From Paraglaciecola marina (GTDB taxonomy: Bacteria; Pseudomonadota; Gammaproteobacteria; Enterobacterales; Alteromonadaceae): 64,000 nt of DNA. Where the stretch lies: positions 62,001-126,000 of the forward strand of contig NZ_SAIS01000009.1 of NCBI RefSeq assembly GCF_004360155.1, read 5' to 3'. Shown here piece by piece: positions 14,799-24,672 of this stretch. Every line of letters starts with the position of its first letter. Position 1 is the stretch's first letter. Both the position numbers and the translations under genes were made by a program. The notes under the pieces are model-generated. The model worked only from the letters and a program-made list of their open reading frames with translations, searched no databases and was not told where the DNA came from.

Positions 14799-15743
14799 TT
14801 ACTTTTCTGCTAAATCACTACCTACTTCTGTTATTAATCTTCTTAGCCATATATGGCCTGCATCATGTTGTAATAATGGACTCCAGGCCATTTTTAATGC
14901 GATAGGTGGAATATCAAATGGTGGTTCTAACATAATTACATCAGGGTCCTGAGTATACAGTTTAGCTGCTTTACTTGGTAAAGTTGCCACCAAGTTTTGA
15001 GCTTTAGCTAGTTGTAGCGCCACATGATAATGCCTCGTAAATACCCGTATGCTTCTTTGTTTGCCAATTTTTGTCAGCTCTGCATCTACCCAGCCTAACT
15101 TTTGCACTTCTGTTGGATCTATTCCAACACCCACACCAAACCCTGTTTTACTGACCCATATATGCTTACTGGTTAAATAGTTATCTAGATTAAAATTGCC
15201 CACAATTGGATTTTGACTGTTTAATACACAGCAAAAAGAATCGTACCAAACCACTTTTTGATGAAATGATAAAGGAAGTTCATCAAAACGATTAATTGCC
15301 ATGTCTACTTTTCCATGTTCTACATCATGGAAGGTGACATCACTAGGGGTTATTAGATCTAACGTTACATTTGGGGCTAATTTAGTTAACCGTCTAATGA
15401 GTTCCATTAGTAAAGTTGATTCGGCATAGTCACTTGCCATGATCCTAAAAGTTCTATTACTTTGAAGAGGGCTAAATTCTACTTCTGGTTTTATGGTTGT
15501 TTCTAACTTTGAGAGTACGTCCCTTATAATAGGTTGCAATTCCGTGGCTCGTTTTGTAGGGGTCATGCCGCCACTAGTTCTAATCAGTAAAGGGTCTTTA
15601 AATAAATCTCTAAGTCTTCGAAGGCCATTGCTCATAGCTGGTTGAGTAATGCTTAGTTGGTTTGCTGCTTTTGTAACGCTGCCCTCTCTAAGTAGTACGT
15701 CTAGATAAACCAGTAAGTTTAAATCTACTTTTGATATATTCAT
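14799..15743 (-). CDS. LysR-family transcriptional regulator
   Basis: The 314-residue regulator has the N-terminal LysR helix-turn-helix (REGSVTKAANQLSITQPAMSNGLRRLRDLFKDPLLIR, residues 19-54) and a periplasmic-binding-like effector domain. It resembles the NodD/NahR branch. It lies 236 bp downstream of the isocitrate lyase gene on the same strand. Control of that gene or of C2/aromatic metabolism is possible but not shown. Confidence 0.88.
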   Translation of the reverse strand: MNISKVDLNLLVYLDVLLREGSVTKAANQLSITQPAMSNGLRRLRDLFKDPLLIRTSGGMTPTKRATELQPIIRDVLSKLETTIKPEVEFSPLQSNRTFRIMASDYAESTLLMELIRRLTKLAPNVTLDLITPSDVTFHDVEHGKVDMAINRFDELPLSFHQKVVWYDSFCCVLNSQNPIVGNFNLDNYLTSKHIWVSKTGFGVGVGIDPTEVQKLGWVDAELTKIGKQRSIRVFTRHYHVALQLAKAQNLVATLPSKAAKLYTQDPDVIMLEPPFDIPPIALKMAWSPLLQHDAGHIWLRRLITEVGSDLAEK

Positions 15744-15979
15744 TATTATTATCTCGAGGCTAAGAGTTATTTAGTATCTGAATTTTACTCATTTTAATTT
15801 GTATTTTCATGGATTAAATGCAACAAGGATGAAATATTAAATTAATGTTTATTAAAACTGCAAATTTGGGGAAAGAGGTGAACTACTTGAAGACGTCCAA
15901 AATCAAAGCACTAATAGCTTTGATTCTGAACAATTATTGAATGATGTTTTCCTGATATAACTAATTATATCGTGAATTA

Positions 15980-17575
15980 TCATGCATCGAATTGGTTCAT
16001 CGTATTGTCTTCTCCAGAGGCCTTTAATGCTTGTTCGCCAGAGAAGTATTCTTTATGGTCATCACCAATGTTTGAACCGGCCATAGCTTGGTGTTTAACA
16101 CATGCTAAGCTTTGTCTTATTTCTTTGCGTTGCACACCTTTTACGTAAGCTAACATGCCCTCATCACCAAAATAGCCTTTCGCTAACTCATCTGTTGATA
16201 ATGCTGCAGTATGATATGTTGGCAAGGTTATTAAGTGGTGGAAAATGCCAGCTTCACGAGCAGCATCGGCCTGGAAGGTTTTAATTTTTTCATCAGCTAG
16301 TTGAGCTAATTCAGAGTCGTCATATTGCTCTGACATTAAAGCGGCTCTGTCGTAACCTTTTATATCTTTGCCACTTTCTAACCAAGCATCGAATACTTGC
16401 TGGCGGAAGTTAAGAGTCCAGTTGAAAGATGGCGAGTTGTTATATACCAGCTTGGCATTAGGTACAGTTTCCCGAATCGCTCTTACCATATCACCAATTT
16501 GCCCAACATGAGGTTTTTCCGTTTCAATCCATAAAAGATCTGCACCATTTTGCAGTGAGGTAATACAATCTAAAACAACGCGATCAATACTCGTATTATC
16601 TTTAAACTTATATAAACCGTTTGGTAAACGTGTGGGTTTAACTAGCTTACCGTTTTGTTTGAGAACTGAGTCACCTTCATTTAAATCATCTATTGAATTA
16701 ACATCAGAGGTGTCTAGAAATGCATTGTATTGGGCGGCTAAGTCCCCTGGACTTTTTGAAACAGGTATTTTTTGGGTTAGGCTTGCACCTAGAGAGTCAG
16801 TTCTCGCTACGATGACGCCATCATCTACCCCCAGCTCAAGAAAAGCGTACCGTACAGCATTAATTTTAGCTAAAAAGTCTTCATGTGGAACCGTTACCTT
16901 TCCGTCTTGGTGACCACACTGTTTGGCATCGGATACTTGGTTTTCAATTTGAATACAGCAAGCTCCCGCTTCTATCATTTTCTTCGCTAACAGATAGGTT
17001 GCTTCTTCGTTCCCAAAGCCTGCATCAATATCCGCAATAATTGGCACTATATGGGTTTGATAGTTATCTATAGATGTTTGAATTTCTGTGGTGTCAAACC
17101 CTGCTGCTGTGGCCTTATCTAGCTCGGTGAAAAGGTCGCCTAACTCACGGGCATCTGCTTGACGTAAAAAGGTATATAGTTCTTCAATTAATGCTGGAAC
17201 GGTTGTTTTTTCATGCATAGATTGATCGGGTAATGGACCAAACTCAGACCTAAGGGCTGCTACCATCCAGCCTGATAGATATAAATAGCTTTTATCAGTT
17301 GTACCCTGGTGCTTTTTAACTGATAACATTTTTTGCTGGCCCACAAATCCGTGCCAGCAACCTAGAGACTGAGTATATTGACTAGAGTCTTCATCATAAT
17401 CTAGCATATCCTTGCGCATAATAGAGGCGGTATACTTGGCAATATCGAGTCCTGTTTGGAACCGATTTTGAGTTTTCATTCGAGCTGCATATTCTGGCGA
17501 AATTGCACTCCAAGTGCCATTTTGGACTGACTTTAGAGTATTGAATTTAGAGATATCTTGTTGATATTGTGACAT
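15980..17575 (-). CDS. aceA: Isocitrate lyase
   Basis: The 531-residue protein is of the longer isocitrate lyase type found in many marine and pseudomonad bacteria. It contains the catalytic K-x-C-G-H motif in DAKQCGHQDGK, the metal-binding PIIADIDAGFGNEEATY, the VARTDSLGA strand and the NNSPSFNW motif near the end. It cleaves isocitrate to succinate and glyoxylate in the glyoxylate shunt, needed for growth on acetate or fatty acids. No malate synthase is adjacent. The acs and CrbS/R genes 12 kb away belong to the same physiology. It appears monocistronic. Confidence 0.95.
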   Translation of the reverse strand: MSQYQQDISKFNTLKSVQNGTWSAISPEYAARMKTQNRFQTGLDIAKYTASIMRKDMLDYDEDSSQYTQSLGCWHGFVGQQKMLSVKKHQGTTDKSYLYLSGWMVAALRSEFGPLPDQSMHEKTTVPALIEELYTFLRQADARELGDLFTELDKATAAGFDTTEIQTSIDNYQTHIVPIIADIDAGFGNEEATYLLAKKMIEAGACCIQIENQVSDAKQCGHQDGKVTVPHEDFLAKINAVRYAFLELGVDDGVIVARTDSLGASLTQKIPVSKSPGDLAAQYNAFLDTSDVNSIDDLNEGDSVLKQNGKLVKPTRLPNGLYKFKDNTSIDRVVLDCITSLQNGADLLWIETEKPHVGQIGDMVRAIRETVPNAKLVYNNSPSFNWTLNFRQQVFDAWLESGKDIKGYDRAALMSEQYDDSELAQLADEKIKTFQADAAREAGIFHHLITLPTYHTAALSTDELAKGYFGDEGMLAYVKGVQRKEIRQSLACVKHQAMAGSNIGDDHKEYFSGEQALKASGEDNTMNQFDA

Positions 17576-17834
17576 GTGAATGTTCCTTAGTTGATGATAT
17601 TTTGTAACAAGCTAGAATGCGTTGATGAAATTGCTCTAAACTTGTTGTTGAGATAATCCTATATAGGCTTTGGTTATATTTGAAATCTATATAAAGGATT
17701 TTCATTATTTATTTTATGAATGATTGGTGGGTGTTTTATCAACAATTTAAAGGTATTAAATCAAAGTTTAAGACTTTGTTTTAAGTAAAGGACTTGGTTA
17801 TAGTTTGTTTTAGAATGTTAATTAGAGAGTATCT

Positions 17835-18782
17835 ATGTCAGAGCTAATGTCATCAATTGACCAGCGTACACAACTAGTGGGCGAGAATAGGTTAGAGTTA
17901 CTCATGTTTAAATTAGGCACTAGGCATACGTTTGCATTAAACGTGTTTAAAGTCAGAGAGGTGATTACAATCCCTCCAATGAATCAAATGCCTGGGGCTC
18001 ATAAAAATTTAAAAGGAGTCACAAATTATAGGGGGGCATCAATCCCAGTAATTGACTTGCGTGCGGCCATTGGAATTAATTTAAACGAAGAAAAATATGA
18101 GCCCGAGAATGTAATTATTACTGAATATAATAGAAGTGTTCAAGGCTTCTTAATAGGCAAGGTGATGCACATTATTAATACTTCTTGGAGTACTATTCAA
18201 CCTCCTCCAACTACTGCTGGTAAAAACAACTATTTAACAGCTATTACTCATGTTGAAATGGGTAACGATAGTGAATTAGTTGAAATTATAGACGTGGAGA
18301 AAGTACTTGCGGAAATTGTAGAATATGACACGTCTATTTCTGAGGATGTGCTAGATACAAACGTTTCAATCCACCTTAAAGGTAAAAAGATATTAGTTGT
18401 AGATGACTCGGCTACTGCTCGTTGGCAAATAAGAGAAACACTTGGTCAACTTGGGCTCGAAATTATTGAAGAAAAAGATGGTTTAAGAGCTTTAAATCGA
18501 CTCAGAAAGTGGGCTGATGACGGAAAAATAGTAACAGATGAGATTTTAATGATGTTTACAGATGCTGAAATGCCAGAAATGGATGGGTATCGATTAACCT
18601 CTGAAGTTCGAAAAGATCCACGGATGAGTGAGTTATTTATCGCCCTCAATACTTCTTTAAGTGGCAGCTTCAATGAAGCTATGGTTAAAAAAGTGGGTTG
18701 TAATCGATTTATTTCCAAGTTTCAACCTGATTTGTTAGTCGATGTAGTACAACAAAGAATGAGAGAAGCTCTAAATGTTTGA
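17835..18782 (+). CDS. cheV: Chemotaxis coupling protein CheV
   Basis: The 315-residue protein fuses an N-terminal CheW-like domain (VFKVREVITIPPMNQMPGAHKNLKGVTNYRGASIPVIDL) to a C-terminal receiver domain beginning KILVVDDSATARWQIRETL, with the phospho-acceptor Asp in MMFTDAEMPEMDGY. It couples chemoreceptors to CheA in a phosphorylation-tunable way. It is monocistronic, and no other che genes lie beside it. A chemoreceptor gene is present at 37 kb. Confidence 0.93.
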   Translation: MSELMSSIDQRTQLVGENRLELLMFKLGTRHTFALNVFKVREVITIPPMNQMPGAHKNLKGVTNYRGASIPVIDLRAAIGINLNEEKYEPENVIITEYNRSVQGFLIGKVMHIINTSWSTIQPPPTTAGKNNYLTAITHVEMGNDSELVEIIDVEKVLAEIVEYDTSISEDVLDTNVSIHLKGKKILVVDDSATARWQIRETLGQLGLEIIEEKDGLRALNRLRKWADDGKIVTDEILMMFTDAEMPEMDGYRLTSEVRKDPRMSELFIALNTSLSGSFNEAMVKKVGCNRFISKFQPDLLVDVVQQRMREALNV

Positions 18783-18892
18783 TTGCAGCTCTTAAGTTTA
18801 TGTTGTGTCACTATAGTTTCATATAATTTTTCATTACTAATCTAGATAGCTCACGTATAATCCTACGCTTTAAATTCATCAGTGGAGATAAG

Positions 18893-20185
18893 ATGAAGCG
18901 TATATTGAGCCTTTTAGTCGCAGGCTTCTGCAGTTCGTTAACAGCAACTGAAGCACCTAAAAATATTATTATGGTAATAGGCGATGGTATGGGGCCATCA
19001 TATACTACTGCCTATCGCATGTATGCAGATGATCCTGCTACACCGGAAGTAGAAGAAACGGTATTTGACCGATTATTAGTCGGTATGGCAAGTACCCATC
19101 CCGATAGTAATACTGGATACGTAACCGATTCAGCTGCAAGCGCTACAGCATTATCATCTGGTGTGAAAACTTACAATGGTGCAATTGGAGTAGATGTAGA
19201 TAAAAAGTCGGTTCAAACCGTACTGGAGTTGGCTAAAAAGCAGGGGCGTAAAACAGGGGTCGCTGTTACTTCACAAATAAACCATGCAACACCTGCGGGA
19301 TTTAGTTCTCATAACGAAAGTCGTCAAAATTATAACGCTATAGCAGATAGTTACTATGATGAGAAAATTAATAACCAGTTTGTTTTAGACGTTATGTTGG
19401 GCGGTGGTTGGAAGTACTTTATTCGTGAAGATCGTAATCTAGTAGAGCAATTTCAAAAGTCAGGTTATCAATATATTGATAACTATGAACAGCTTAGTAG
19501 TGTCAAACCAAATGCTCCGTTACTCGGCCTTTTTGCAGATGTTGGTTTGCCTTGGGCTTTAGATAGTGCAGGAAAACAACGTTTACCAGCTTTGGCCAGA
19601 ACAGCTGTGAAACAACTAGAAAATGATGAAGGTTTCTTTTTATTGGTGGAAGGCAGCCAAGTTGATTGGGCCGGTCATGCAAACGATGTGGCCGCTGCTA
19701 TGGCAGAAATGCATGATCTAGCGCTCACGCTTGAATGGCTAGAGGCTTATGTCCAAAGACATGATAATACTCTAATGGTAATTACGGCAGACCATAGTAC
19801 TGGTGGACTCACTATCGGTGCTAACCGAATTTACGATTGGGGACCATCGGTTCTTAAAGGCTTGAAAGCATCTCCCGAAGAAATATCAAAAATGTTAGTG
19901 ACGGCGAAAAATAGAGCTAAGTTAGCTTCAGATCTATTAGGGGTAGACCTTACCAGCGAGGAAGAGAAGCAACTTATCGATCTTGAGTCCGATAATGCCA
20001 GAGTGTTCCACAAGGCAATTACTAAAATACTTGATAACCGTTCAGTAACTGGCTGGACCACGGGTGGCCATACAGGAGTGGATGTTCCGGTAATGGCAAT
20101 TGGTCTAGGAAGTGAACGTTTCAGAGGCTACTTAGATAACACTCAAATTGCTGAAAACATTTTCGATCTATTAAAAGCGAAATAA
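18893..20185 (+). CDS. phoA: Alkaline phosphatase (PhoA family)
   Basis: The 430-residue protein has a short signal peptide (MKRILSLLVAGFCSSLTA) and the alkaline phosphatase core: the first metal site MVIGDGMGPSY, the nucleophile region YVTDSAASATALSSG, EGSQVDWAGHANDV, VITADHSTGG and TTGGHTGVDVPV. It hydrolyses phosphomonoesters in the periplasm to supply phosphate. A clear terminator follows. No convincing PhoB box was found upstream by eye. Confidence 0.93.
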   Translation: MKRILSLLVAGFCSSLTATEAPKNIIMVIGDGMGPSYTTAYRMYADDPATPEVEETVFDRLLVGMASTHPDSNTGYVTDSAASATALSSGVKTYNGAIGVDVDKKSVQTVLELAKKQGRKTGVAVTSQINHATPAGFSSHNESRQNYNAIADSYYDEKINNQFVLDVMLGGGWKYFIREDRNLVEQFQKSGYQYIDNYEQLSSVKPNAPLLGLFADVGLPWALDSAGKQRLPALARTAVKQLENDEGFFLLVEGSQVDWAGHANDVAAAMAEMHDLALTLEWLEAYVQRHDNTLMVITADHSTGGLTIGANRIYDWGPSVLKGLKASPEEISKMLVTAKNRAKLASDLLGVDLTSEEEKQLIDLESDNARVFHKAITKILDNRSVTGWTTGGHTGVDVPVMAIGLGSERFRGYLDNTQIAENIFDLLKAK

Positions 20186-20232
20186 TGAGCATTAAAACAT
20201 AGTTACCGTATTTTTATAAAAGATGAATATGT

Positions 20233-20257
20233 AAGCCAGCGTCAAGCTGGCTTTTTT
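20233..20257 (+). terminator. Intrinsic terminator after alkaline phosphatase
   Basis: AAGCCAGC / GCTGGCTT arms with a 5-base loop are followed by six T. It lies 48 bp after the phoA stop. Confidence 0.88.
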
Positions 20258-20269
20258 CTGTCTTAAATA

Positions 20270-20968
20270 CTATTGCTCAACTAAAAAATGCTCTAAGTCT
20301 TCACCGGTGAGTTTTTTAATTTGAGCAAATATATACCACAAGGCGGCGATTAACATGATCATGCTGGGTATGACGATCACAGGATAACTTAAAGCCGTCA
20401 TTCTCCCAAGCTCTTCAGTATATGCCGTGGTGCCTGGTGCGCTAACTAAAATCACCTTGGCCAATATATAATTTAAAGCTGACGATAAGAAGAAAGAACC
20501 TGCAACGATAAAAGAACTGGTGGCCATTTTTTTCTCAAAAGCTGCTGTGGTCCCTGTTTTTTCTAAAGAATCAGAAAGGTTTTTCCAGTTTACAATTTGC
20601 TCATTCAGTACAAATACTTTTAATAGAGGTTTACTGGTTTTTTGAGTAATCAATACTGCTAGGCCAATAAGGGCTGGAATACTGGCTTCTTTGATCGCAA
20701 TGTATTCTGCAGGTAACTCTAATAGGCTGATGCCACCAGTTAAAAAGACACTCACGATACCTAAAATAGAAAAGGGATTTACTTTACCTGATTGTTTAAG
20801 GTCCCAGATCCCAAAAGCGATGGGAAATATCAGTGCTGCAACAATACTCCATGCAGGTCCTAAGTACTCGTCTCCACTAAGTTTAGTTAATATAAGTACA
20901 GGGATTACAATATTAAAGGCTAAGTTGCCTAACATTCCCGGCTGTTTTTTGGGTGTAGATTGGGTCAT
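20270..20968 (-). CDS. VC0807-family integral membrane protein
   Basis: The 232-residue protein has about six hydrophobic segments (NLAFNIVIPVLILTKL, WSIVAALIFPIAFGIW, ILGIVSVFLTGGISLL, ASSFIVAGSFFLSSALNYILA-like, IVIPSMIMLIAALWYIFA) and matches in length and layout the VC0807 family of septation-like membrane proteins. Its function is not known. It is the last gene of the leftward run after the rhomboid gene, with a ~100-bp gap. Confidence 0.72.
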   Translation of the reverse strand: MTQSTPKKQPGMLGNLAFNIVIPVLILTKLSGDEYLGPAWSIVAALIFPIAFGIWDLKQSGKVNPFSILGIVSVFLTGGISLLELPAEYIAIKEASIPALIGLAVLITQKTSKPLLKVFVLNEQIVNWKNLSDSLEKTGTTAAFEKKMATSSFIVAGSFFLSSALNYILAKVILVSAPGTTAYTEELGRMTALSYPVIVIPSMIMLIAALWYIFAQIKKLTGEDLEHFLVEQ

Positions 20969-21070
20969 ATGTTACCTAAATGATGCAAAACTTTGCTGTT
21001 GCATAGTATATAAAAGTTAATAACTAGGGGCTAGAATTTTGAAGTTCAACCCCAGTATCTTTGTTCGTTA

Positions 21071-21637
21071 CTACCTTGTTTTTGATGCCCATAGTTTTGC
21101 TGCAACTAGCCCAGATAAAAAGCCAAATAAATGAGATTCCCAAGAGACATATGGGCTTGATGGCAAAACACCCCATATCAAACCGCCGTAGAAAAATGCC
21201 ACGAGAACCGATATCAACATGAGTTTGACTTTACCACTTAAAAAGCCAGCTAAAACTAAATAACCAAAGTATCCATAAATCACACCACTTGCACCGATAT
21301 GGCTCGAAGCTCGGCCAAACAGCCAAACTAAAATTCCAGTGCCTAAAACTACCCATAGACTAACCATTAGATAACGCTTTAAGCCGTATTGCAGTAATAA
21401 ATAACTGAAGATACTTATAGGGATAATGTTTGAAAAGTAATGCTGCAGGCTGCCATGAATAAAAGGTCCAAGTAGGATCCCTTTCAAACCAGGTATATAT
21501 CTAGGGAAATTCCCCAGCTGATTTAACATACGGCCAGTGAATAGATTTATTAGTTCAACAAGAGTTAATACCACAAAAAGCCAAAAGATAATTTTGACTT
21601 GTTGTGAGGTGTTCATGGGTTTGTTAGTAAGTTTCAT
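21071..21637 (-). CDS. Rhomboid-family intramembrane serine protease
   Basis: The 188-residue polytopic protein has the rhomboid catalytic pair: Ser in IGASGVIYGYFGYL (about residue 114) and His in WESHLFGFLSGLVAA (about residue 167). The oxyanion-side asparagine region (HYFSNIIPISIFSY) precedes them. It cleaves membrane-anchored substrates within the bilayer. It follows the yjf-type operon by 70 bp and may belong to the same envelope-maintenance transcript. Confidence 0.85.
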   Translation of the reverse strand: MKLTNKPMNTSQQVKIIFWLFVVLTLVELINLFTGRMLNQLGNFPRYIPGLKGILLGPFIHGSLQHYFSNIIPISIFSYLLLQYGLKRYLMVSLWVVLGTGILVWLFGRASSHIGASGVIYGYFGYLVLAGFLSGKVKLMLISVLVAFFYGGLIWGVLPSSPYVSWESHLFGFLSGLVAAKLWASKTR

Positions 21638-21707
21638 TTGCCTAATAATAACAAGAAAGCGTTACGCTATTATCACTGAAAATACTGAGTAAATTCATGT
21701 CAAATTG

Positions 21708-22871
21708 TCACAAAATAATATGGGGCAAGTAACGGGACATATCTTGTGTGATGGAGGACTTGTCCTCACGTACTGAAATTCCAGCAGCTTTATCATCGAC
21801 TAACCAAGAACCAATTAATGTGTGATTATCTGTAAACTGTGGCAAGGCTGAATATGCTTGATAAATAAAGCCTTCTTCACCATAGGGGCCACTGGCTTGT
21901 AGAACTGTTTTGCCATTTTCAATCACACTAACATTGGCCCCTTCCCGAGAGTAGATTGGCTTTTTAACGAGTTTACTTTCAGTAGCTAAAGACAGCTCAT
22001 CCTCAAAGTAAGAAGGCAGTAGATTAGGGTGGTTGGGGAACATTTTCCAAAGCATAGGCATAAGTGCTTTATTAGATAATACTGTTTTCCATATGGGCTC
22101 TAGCCAATTTACATTCGCTGTTTCAATGGCACTTCCAAACTCTTCTCTTTGAATAAACTCCCATGGGTAAAGTTTAAAAAGAGTTTGAATTTTATTATTA
22201 GCTAAGTCGCTAAAACTTCCACATTCACTTAACCCAATATCTTCCATAAAAACAAAGTCATTAAGTAGTCCTGATTCCCTAGCACAATCTTGTAAGTACT
22301 GGACAGTTCCTCTATCTTCATCGGTATCTTGGCAGCATGCAAAATGCATATGGGTCACATCATAATGTTTAGCGATAGCCGCTAATCTATGGACTAACTT
22401 TTCTTGTAAAGAGTTAAATTGATCTGCCTGTTTAGCTATATTGCCCGCATCAACATGTTCTTGTAACCACAACCATTGCCAAAATCCAGATTCATAAAGT
22501 GAGGTGGGAGTATCAGCATTATTTTCGTATAATTTGGCCGGGCCGGTACCGTGATAAGTAAAATCTAAACGAGAATACAAAGAGGGAGCTTGTTGTTTCC
22601 AAGAATCACGTATTTGCTCCCAAAATGTGTCAGGTATCTGAAATTTTTCGAGCAGTGCCTGATCGTTTACAACCTTATCAACCACATGCAAACACATTTG
22701 GTGAATGTCTTCAGTGGGAGTTTCTAAATCTTGTTCGATTTGTTTCAGGGTAAATTGATAATAGGCGGATTCATCCCAATAAGGTTCTCCATGCATGGTA
22801 TGAAATTTAAATCCATACTCTTCTGCTTTACGCCGCCAATTGCTACGTTCATTAATATTGACTCTTAACAT
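21708..22871 (-). CDS. Glutathionylspermidine synthase-like ATP-grasp protein (YgiC/YjfC)
   Basis: The 387-residue protein matches the synthetase domain of the glutathionylspermidine synthase family, as in E. coli YgiC/YjfC: DFTYHGTGPAKLYENNADTPTSLYE, LPSYFED near the end, KLVKKPIYSREGANVSVI, and GSWLVDDKAAGISVREDKS at the C-terminus. ATP-dependent carboxylate-amine ligation is expected, but the substrate is unknown; YgiC itself does not appear to make glutathionylspermidine. It follows the DUF1190 gene as in enteric yjfMC/ygiBC. Confidence 0.87.
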   Translation of the reverse strand: MLRVNINERSNWRRKAEEYGFKFHTMHGEPYWDESAYYQFTLKQIEQDLETPTEDIHQMCLHVVDKVVNDQALLEKFQIPDTFWEQIRDSWKQQAPSLYSRLDFTYHGTGPAKLYENNADTPTSLYESGFWQWLWLQEHVDAGNIAKQADQFNSLQEKLVHRLAAIAKHYDVTHMHFACCQDTDEDRGTVQYLQDCARESGLLNDFVFMEDIGLSECGSFSDLANNKIQTLFKLYPWEFIQREEFGSAIETANVNWLEPIWKTVLSNKALMPMLWKMFPNHPNLLPSYFEDELSLATESKLVKKPIYSREGANVSVIENGKTVLQASGPYGEEGFIYQAYSALPQFTDNHTLIGSWLVDDKAAGISVREDKSSITQDMSRYLPHIIL

Positions 22872-22918
22872 TTCAAAACATACTTGTTGAAAAAACGGTT
22901 AAAAAGCATGGATTGGGG

Positions 22919-23533
22919 TTAACCACCCCAGCCACCTTTTTTAGAGCTGCTGCCCCAGCTAGATTTTGCTCTAACGCTACTACCAAAACCGCCCCGCTTG
23001 ATCGTTCTGCTAACTGTTGGTTTGGGCTTTAAGGCACTTTCGCTGACATTCATGGTTCGACGACGGTAATCACCAAAATCGTAACCGTCAGCACCTATCC
23101 ATCGATTTCTATAGGGAGAATATCGAGAATAAGACGTGAACATTGGTTGAGAATAGTAACCTCTTGGTGATAACAAGTTACTAAGCATGTAACCCGCCAT
23201 AAAAGGCATAAAAAATGAACCTGAGCTATTTTGTACTTGGTTACATTGGTTGTACCCAAATTCTGCTTCACAGTCACTCTGGGAATTATATTTTGGGCCT
23301 GTACGCTCAGCTTCTTGCAAAGCTTGTTGATAGGCGGCCTCACATTGTGTGGCAGCATCAGGATTGTCATTAGTGCAATCAGAAACATCGGTATATACAG
23401 TTGCTTTTTGTTGATCACCACATGCTGTTAAGCAAATAGCGGCAATACCTAGTGCCAAAGGTTTAACGCTAAACCCTTTGCGCATTCCCTTTAGATTTAT
23501 ATTGATTGAGCGTTTACTTTTATTGGATTGCAT
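22919..23533 (-). CDS. DUF1190 (YgiB/YjfM) lipoprotein-like protein
   Basis: The 204-residue protein has an N-terminal hydrophobic segment ending at a Cys (LGIAAICLTACGDQQ, lipobox-like LTAC). The DUF1190 core contains paired cysteines (YTDVSDCTNDNPDAATQCEAAYQQAL and SQSDCEAEFGYNQCNQV), with a Ser/Gly/Arg-rich tail. YgiB/YjfM partners the synthetase-like YgiC/YjfC in enterics and the same pairing holds here. The n-region before the lipobox is unusually long (about 27 residues). Confidence 0.85.
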   Translation of the reverse strand: MQSNKSKRSININLKGMRKGFSVKPLALGIAAICLTACGDQQKATVYTDVSDCTNDNPDAATQCEAAYQQALQEAERTGPKYNSQSDCEAEFGYNQCNQVQNSSGSFFMPFMAGYMLSNLLSPRGYYSQPMFTSYSRYSPYRNRWIGADGYDFGDYRRRTMNVSESALKPKPTVSRTIKRGGFGSSVRAKSSWGSSSKKGGWGG

Positions 23534-23542
23534 TGGGCTCTC

Positions 23543-23959
23543 CTAGTAACTCATACATGCGGCGTTTAACAGCCCAACAGAAATAGAAACTGCAGCTAAA
23601 ATTGTGCCTGCTGATATTTCATTCTTATCAATTCTGTCCGCAATTTTAGGCATAAATGTAAAGCGCAATAATGCAAAGGCTAAAGACTGTGCAATAATCG
23701 CGACTATGCCCCAAATCACAAAGTCTATCAAAAACTCTGAGTTTGCTACTGCACCCGCCAAAGCAATACTGAAGCCAATCATAGCTCCACCAAAACCAAT
23801 GGCAGCGGCTTGATTTTTATGTACTTTAACTAAAGCCCATTCATCATGGGGAGTCACAAATGCATAAATTATTTTAAATACAAATAATAACAAAATTGAA
23901 ACTGCAAAATACAAAGCAAAGTTGCTTAACCCTGCTAGTGAGTTTAAAACTGCGTCCAT
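23543..23959 (-). CDS. yjfL: DUF350 membrane protein (YjfL family)
   Basis: The 138-residue protein has four hydrophobic helices arranged as two similar halves (ALYFAVSILLLFVFKIIYAF, AAIGFGGAMIGFSIALAGAV, FLIDFVIWGIVAIIAQSLAF, AGTILAAVSISVGLLNAACM), which is the DUF350 pattern. It lies 9 bp upstream of the DUF1190 gene. The order matches E. coli yjfKLMC. Function is unknown; envelope maintenance is suggested by neighbours. Confidence 0.85.
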   Translation of the reverse strand: MDAVLNSLAGLSNFALYFAVSILLLFVFKIIYAFVTPHDEWALVKVHKNQAAAIGFGGAMIGFSIALAGAVANSEFLIDFVIWGIVAIIAQSLAFALLRFTFMPKIADRIDKNEISAGTILAAVSISVGLLNAACMSY

Positions 23960-24027
23960 TTTTTATCCTTTTTAATATTGTGCACTCCCAACATATGTGG
24001 GGGTATTTAAAATTTAAACAGAGCTTA

Positions 24028-24672
24028 TTAACCGTTAATAGTAATGTCTGCTTGTCCGATATTAAAGCCTGTACTTAGCACTAAACAGCGGTCTAAATTA
24101 TTGTTTACTACTTTTTCTTCAGCGCACACTAGTAATGTTTCAACTTCGTCGTCTGAGGCGTCTCTTTCATAAAGCATCACAAATTGATCTGTTTCGCTAG
24201 TGTCGCCGTCTTCTTCATAGGTTTTTTCAGTCATAGCCACTGGTGGAGATTCTTCGCCAACCGCATCCCAAACTCTATTAAAGCTTTCACCTGCTAAGTT
24301 ATAAAATGGTTTAGATAAACCTGAGGCTAAAGTTTCCTTCCACTGCGCTTCGGAGCCAATGGTTTTTGTTTCGTAAAAGTACCAAAGTTTTACATCTGTT
24401 ATGTGGTTTTCCGTATCGCCACCATCAAGTATGACTTGCAGATATGCATCATCATCAGTGTAAAACCTGAGGATTTTACCTCCGGTATCTAGGTTTACCT
24501 CACCCACTGCTTGAATAAAGTGGTGTGTTGCTGCTTTTTCAATGGTTAGGCTTGGCTCTAACAATCTTAACTTTAGGGGATCTAGCTCAAAAGAACCGCC
24601 CAAATATAAGCCCATTATTTCAGGTGCCTTAGGCTTAGTCGTTTTATTTTTTTTACCAAATAATTTACTAAA
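24028..24672 (-). CDS. yjfK: DUF2491 protein (YjfK family)
   Basis: The protein has about 214 residues from the ATG at 24672, which is preceded by GAGG 7 bases upstream. An earlier ATG at 24690 lies deeper in the channel gene and has no clear ribosome site. The product is soluble and acidic (DDDAYLQVILDGGDTENHITDVKLWYFYETKTIGSEAQW), matching DUF2491/YjfK in length and position. Its start overlaps the channel stop, so the two are coupled. Confidence 0.8.
   Translation of the reverse strand, partial: FSKLFGKKNKTTKPKAPEIMGLYLGGSFELDPLKLRLLEPSLTIEKAATHHFIQAVGEVNLDTGGKILRFYTDDDAYLQVILDGGDTENHITDVKLWYFYETKTIGSEAQWKETLASGLSKPFYNLAGESFNRVWDAVGEESPPVAMTEKTYEEDGDTSETDQFVMLYERDASDDEVETLLVCAEEKVVNNNLDRCLVLSTGFNIGQADITING

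Noticed and set aside
18783-18892. Pho box upstream of alkaline phosphatase
   Set aside because: No pair of CTGTCAT-like direct repeats with 4-bp spacing was found by eye.
23095-23421. 108-aa minus-strand frame within the DUF1190 gene
   Set aside because: It is an out-of-frame shadow of a gene with a signal/lipobox and conserved cysteines; its composition is not protein-like.
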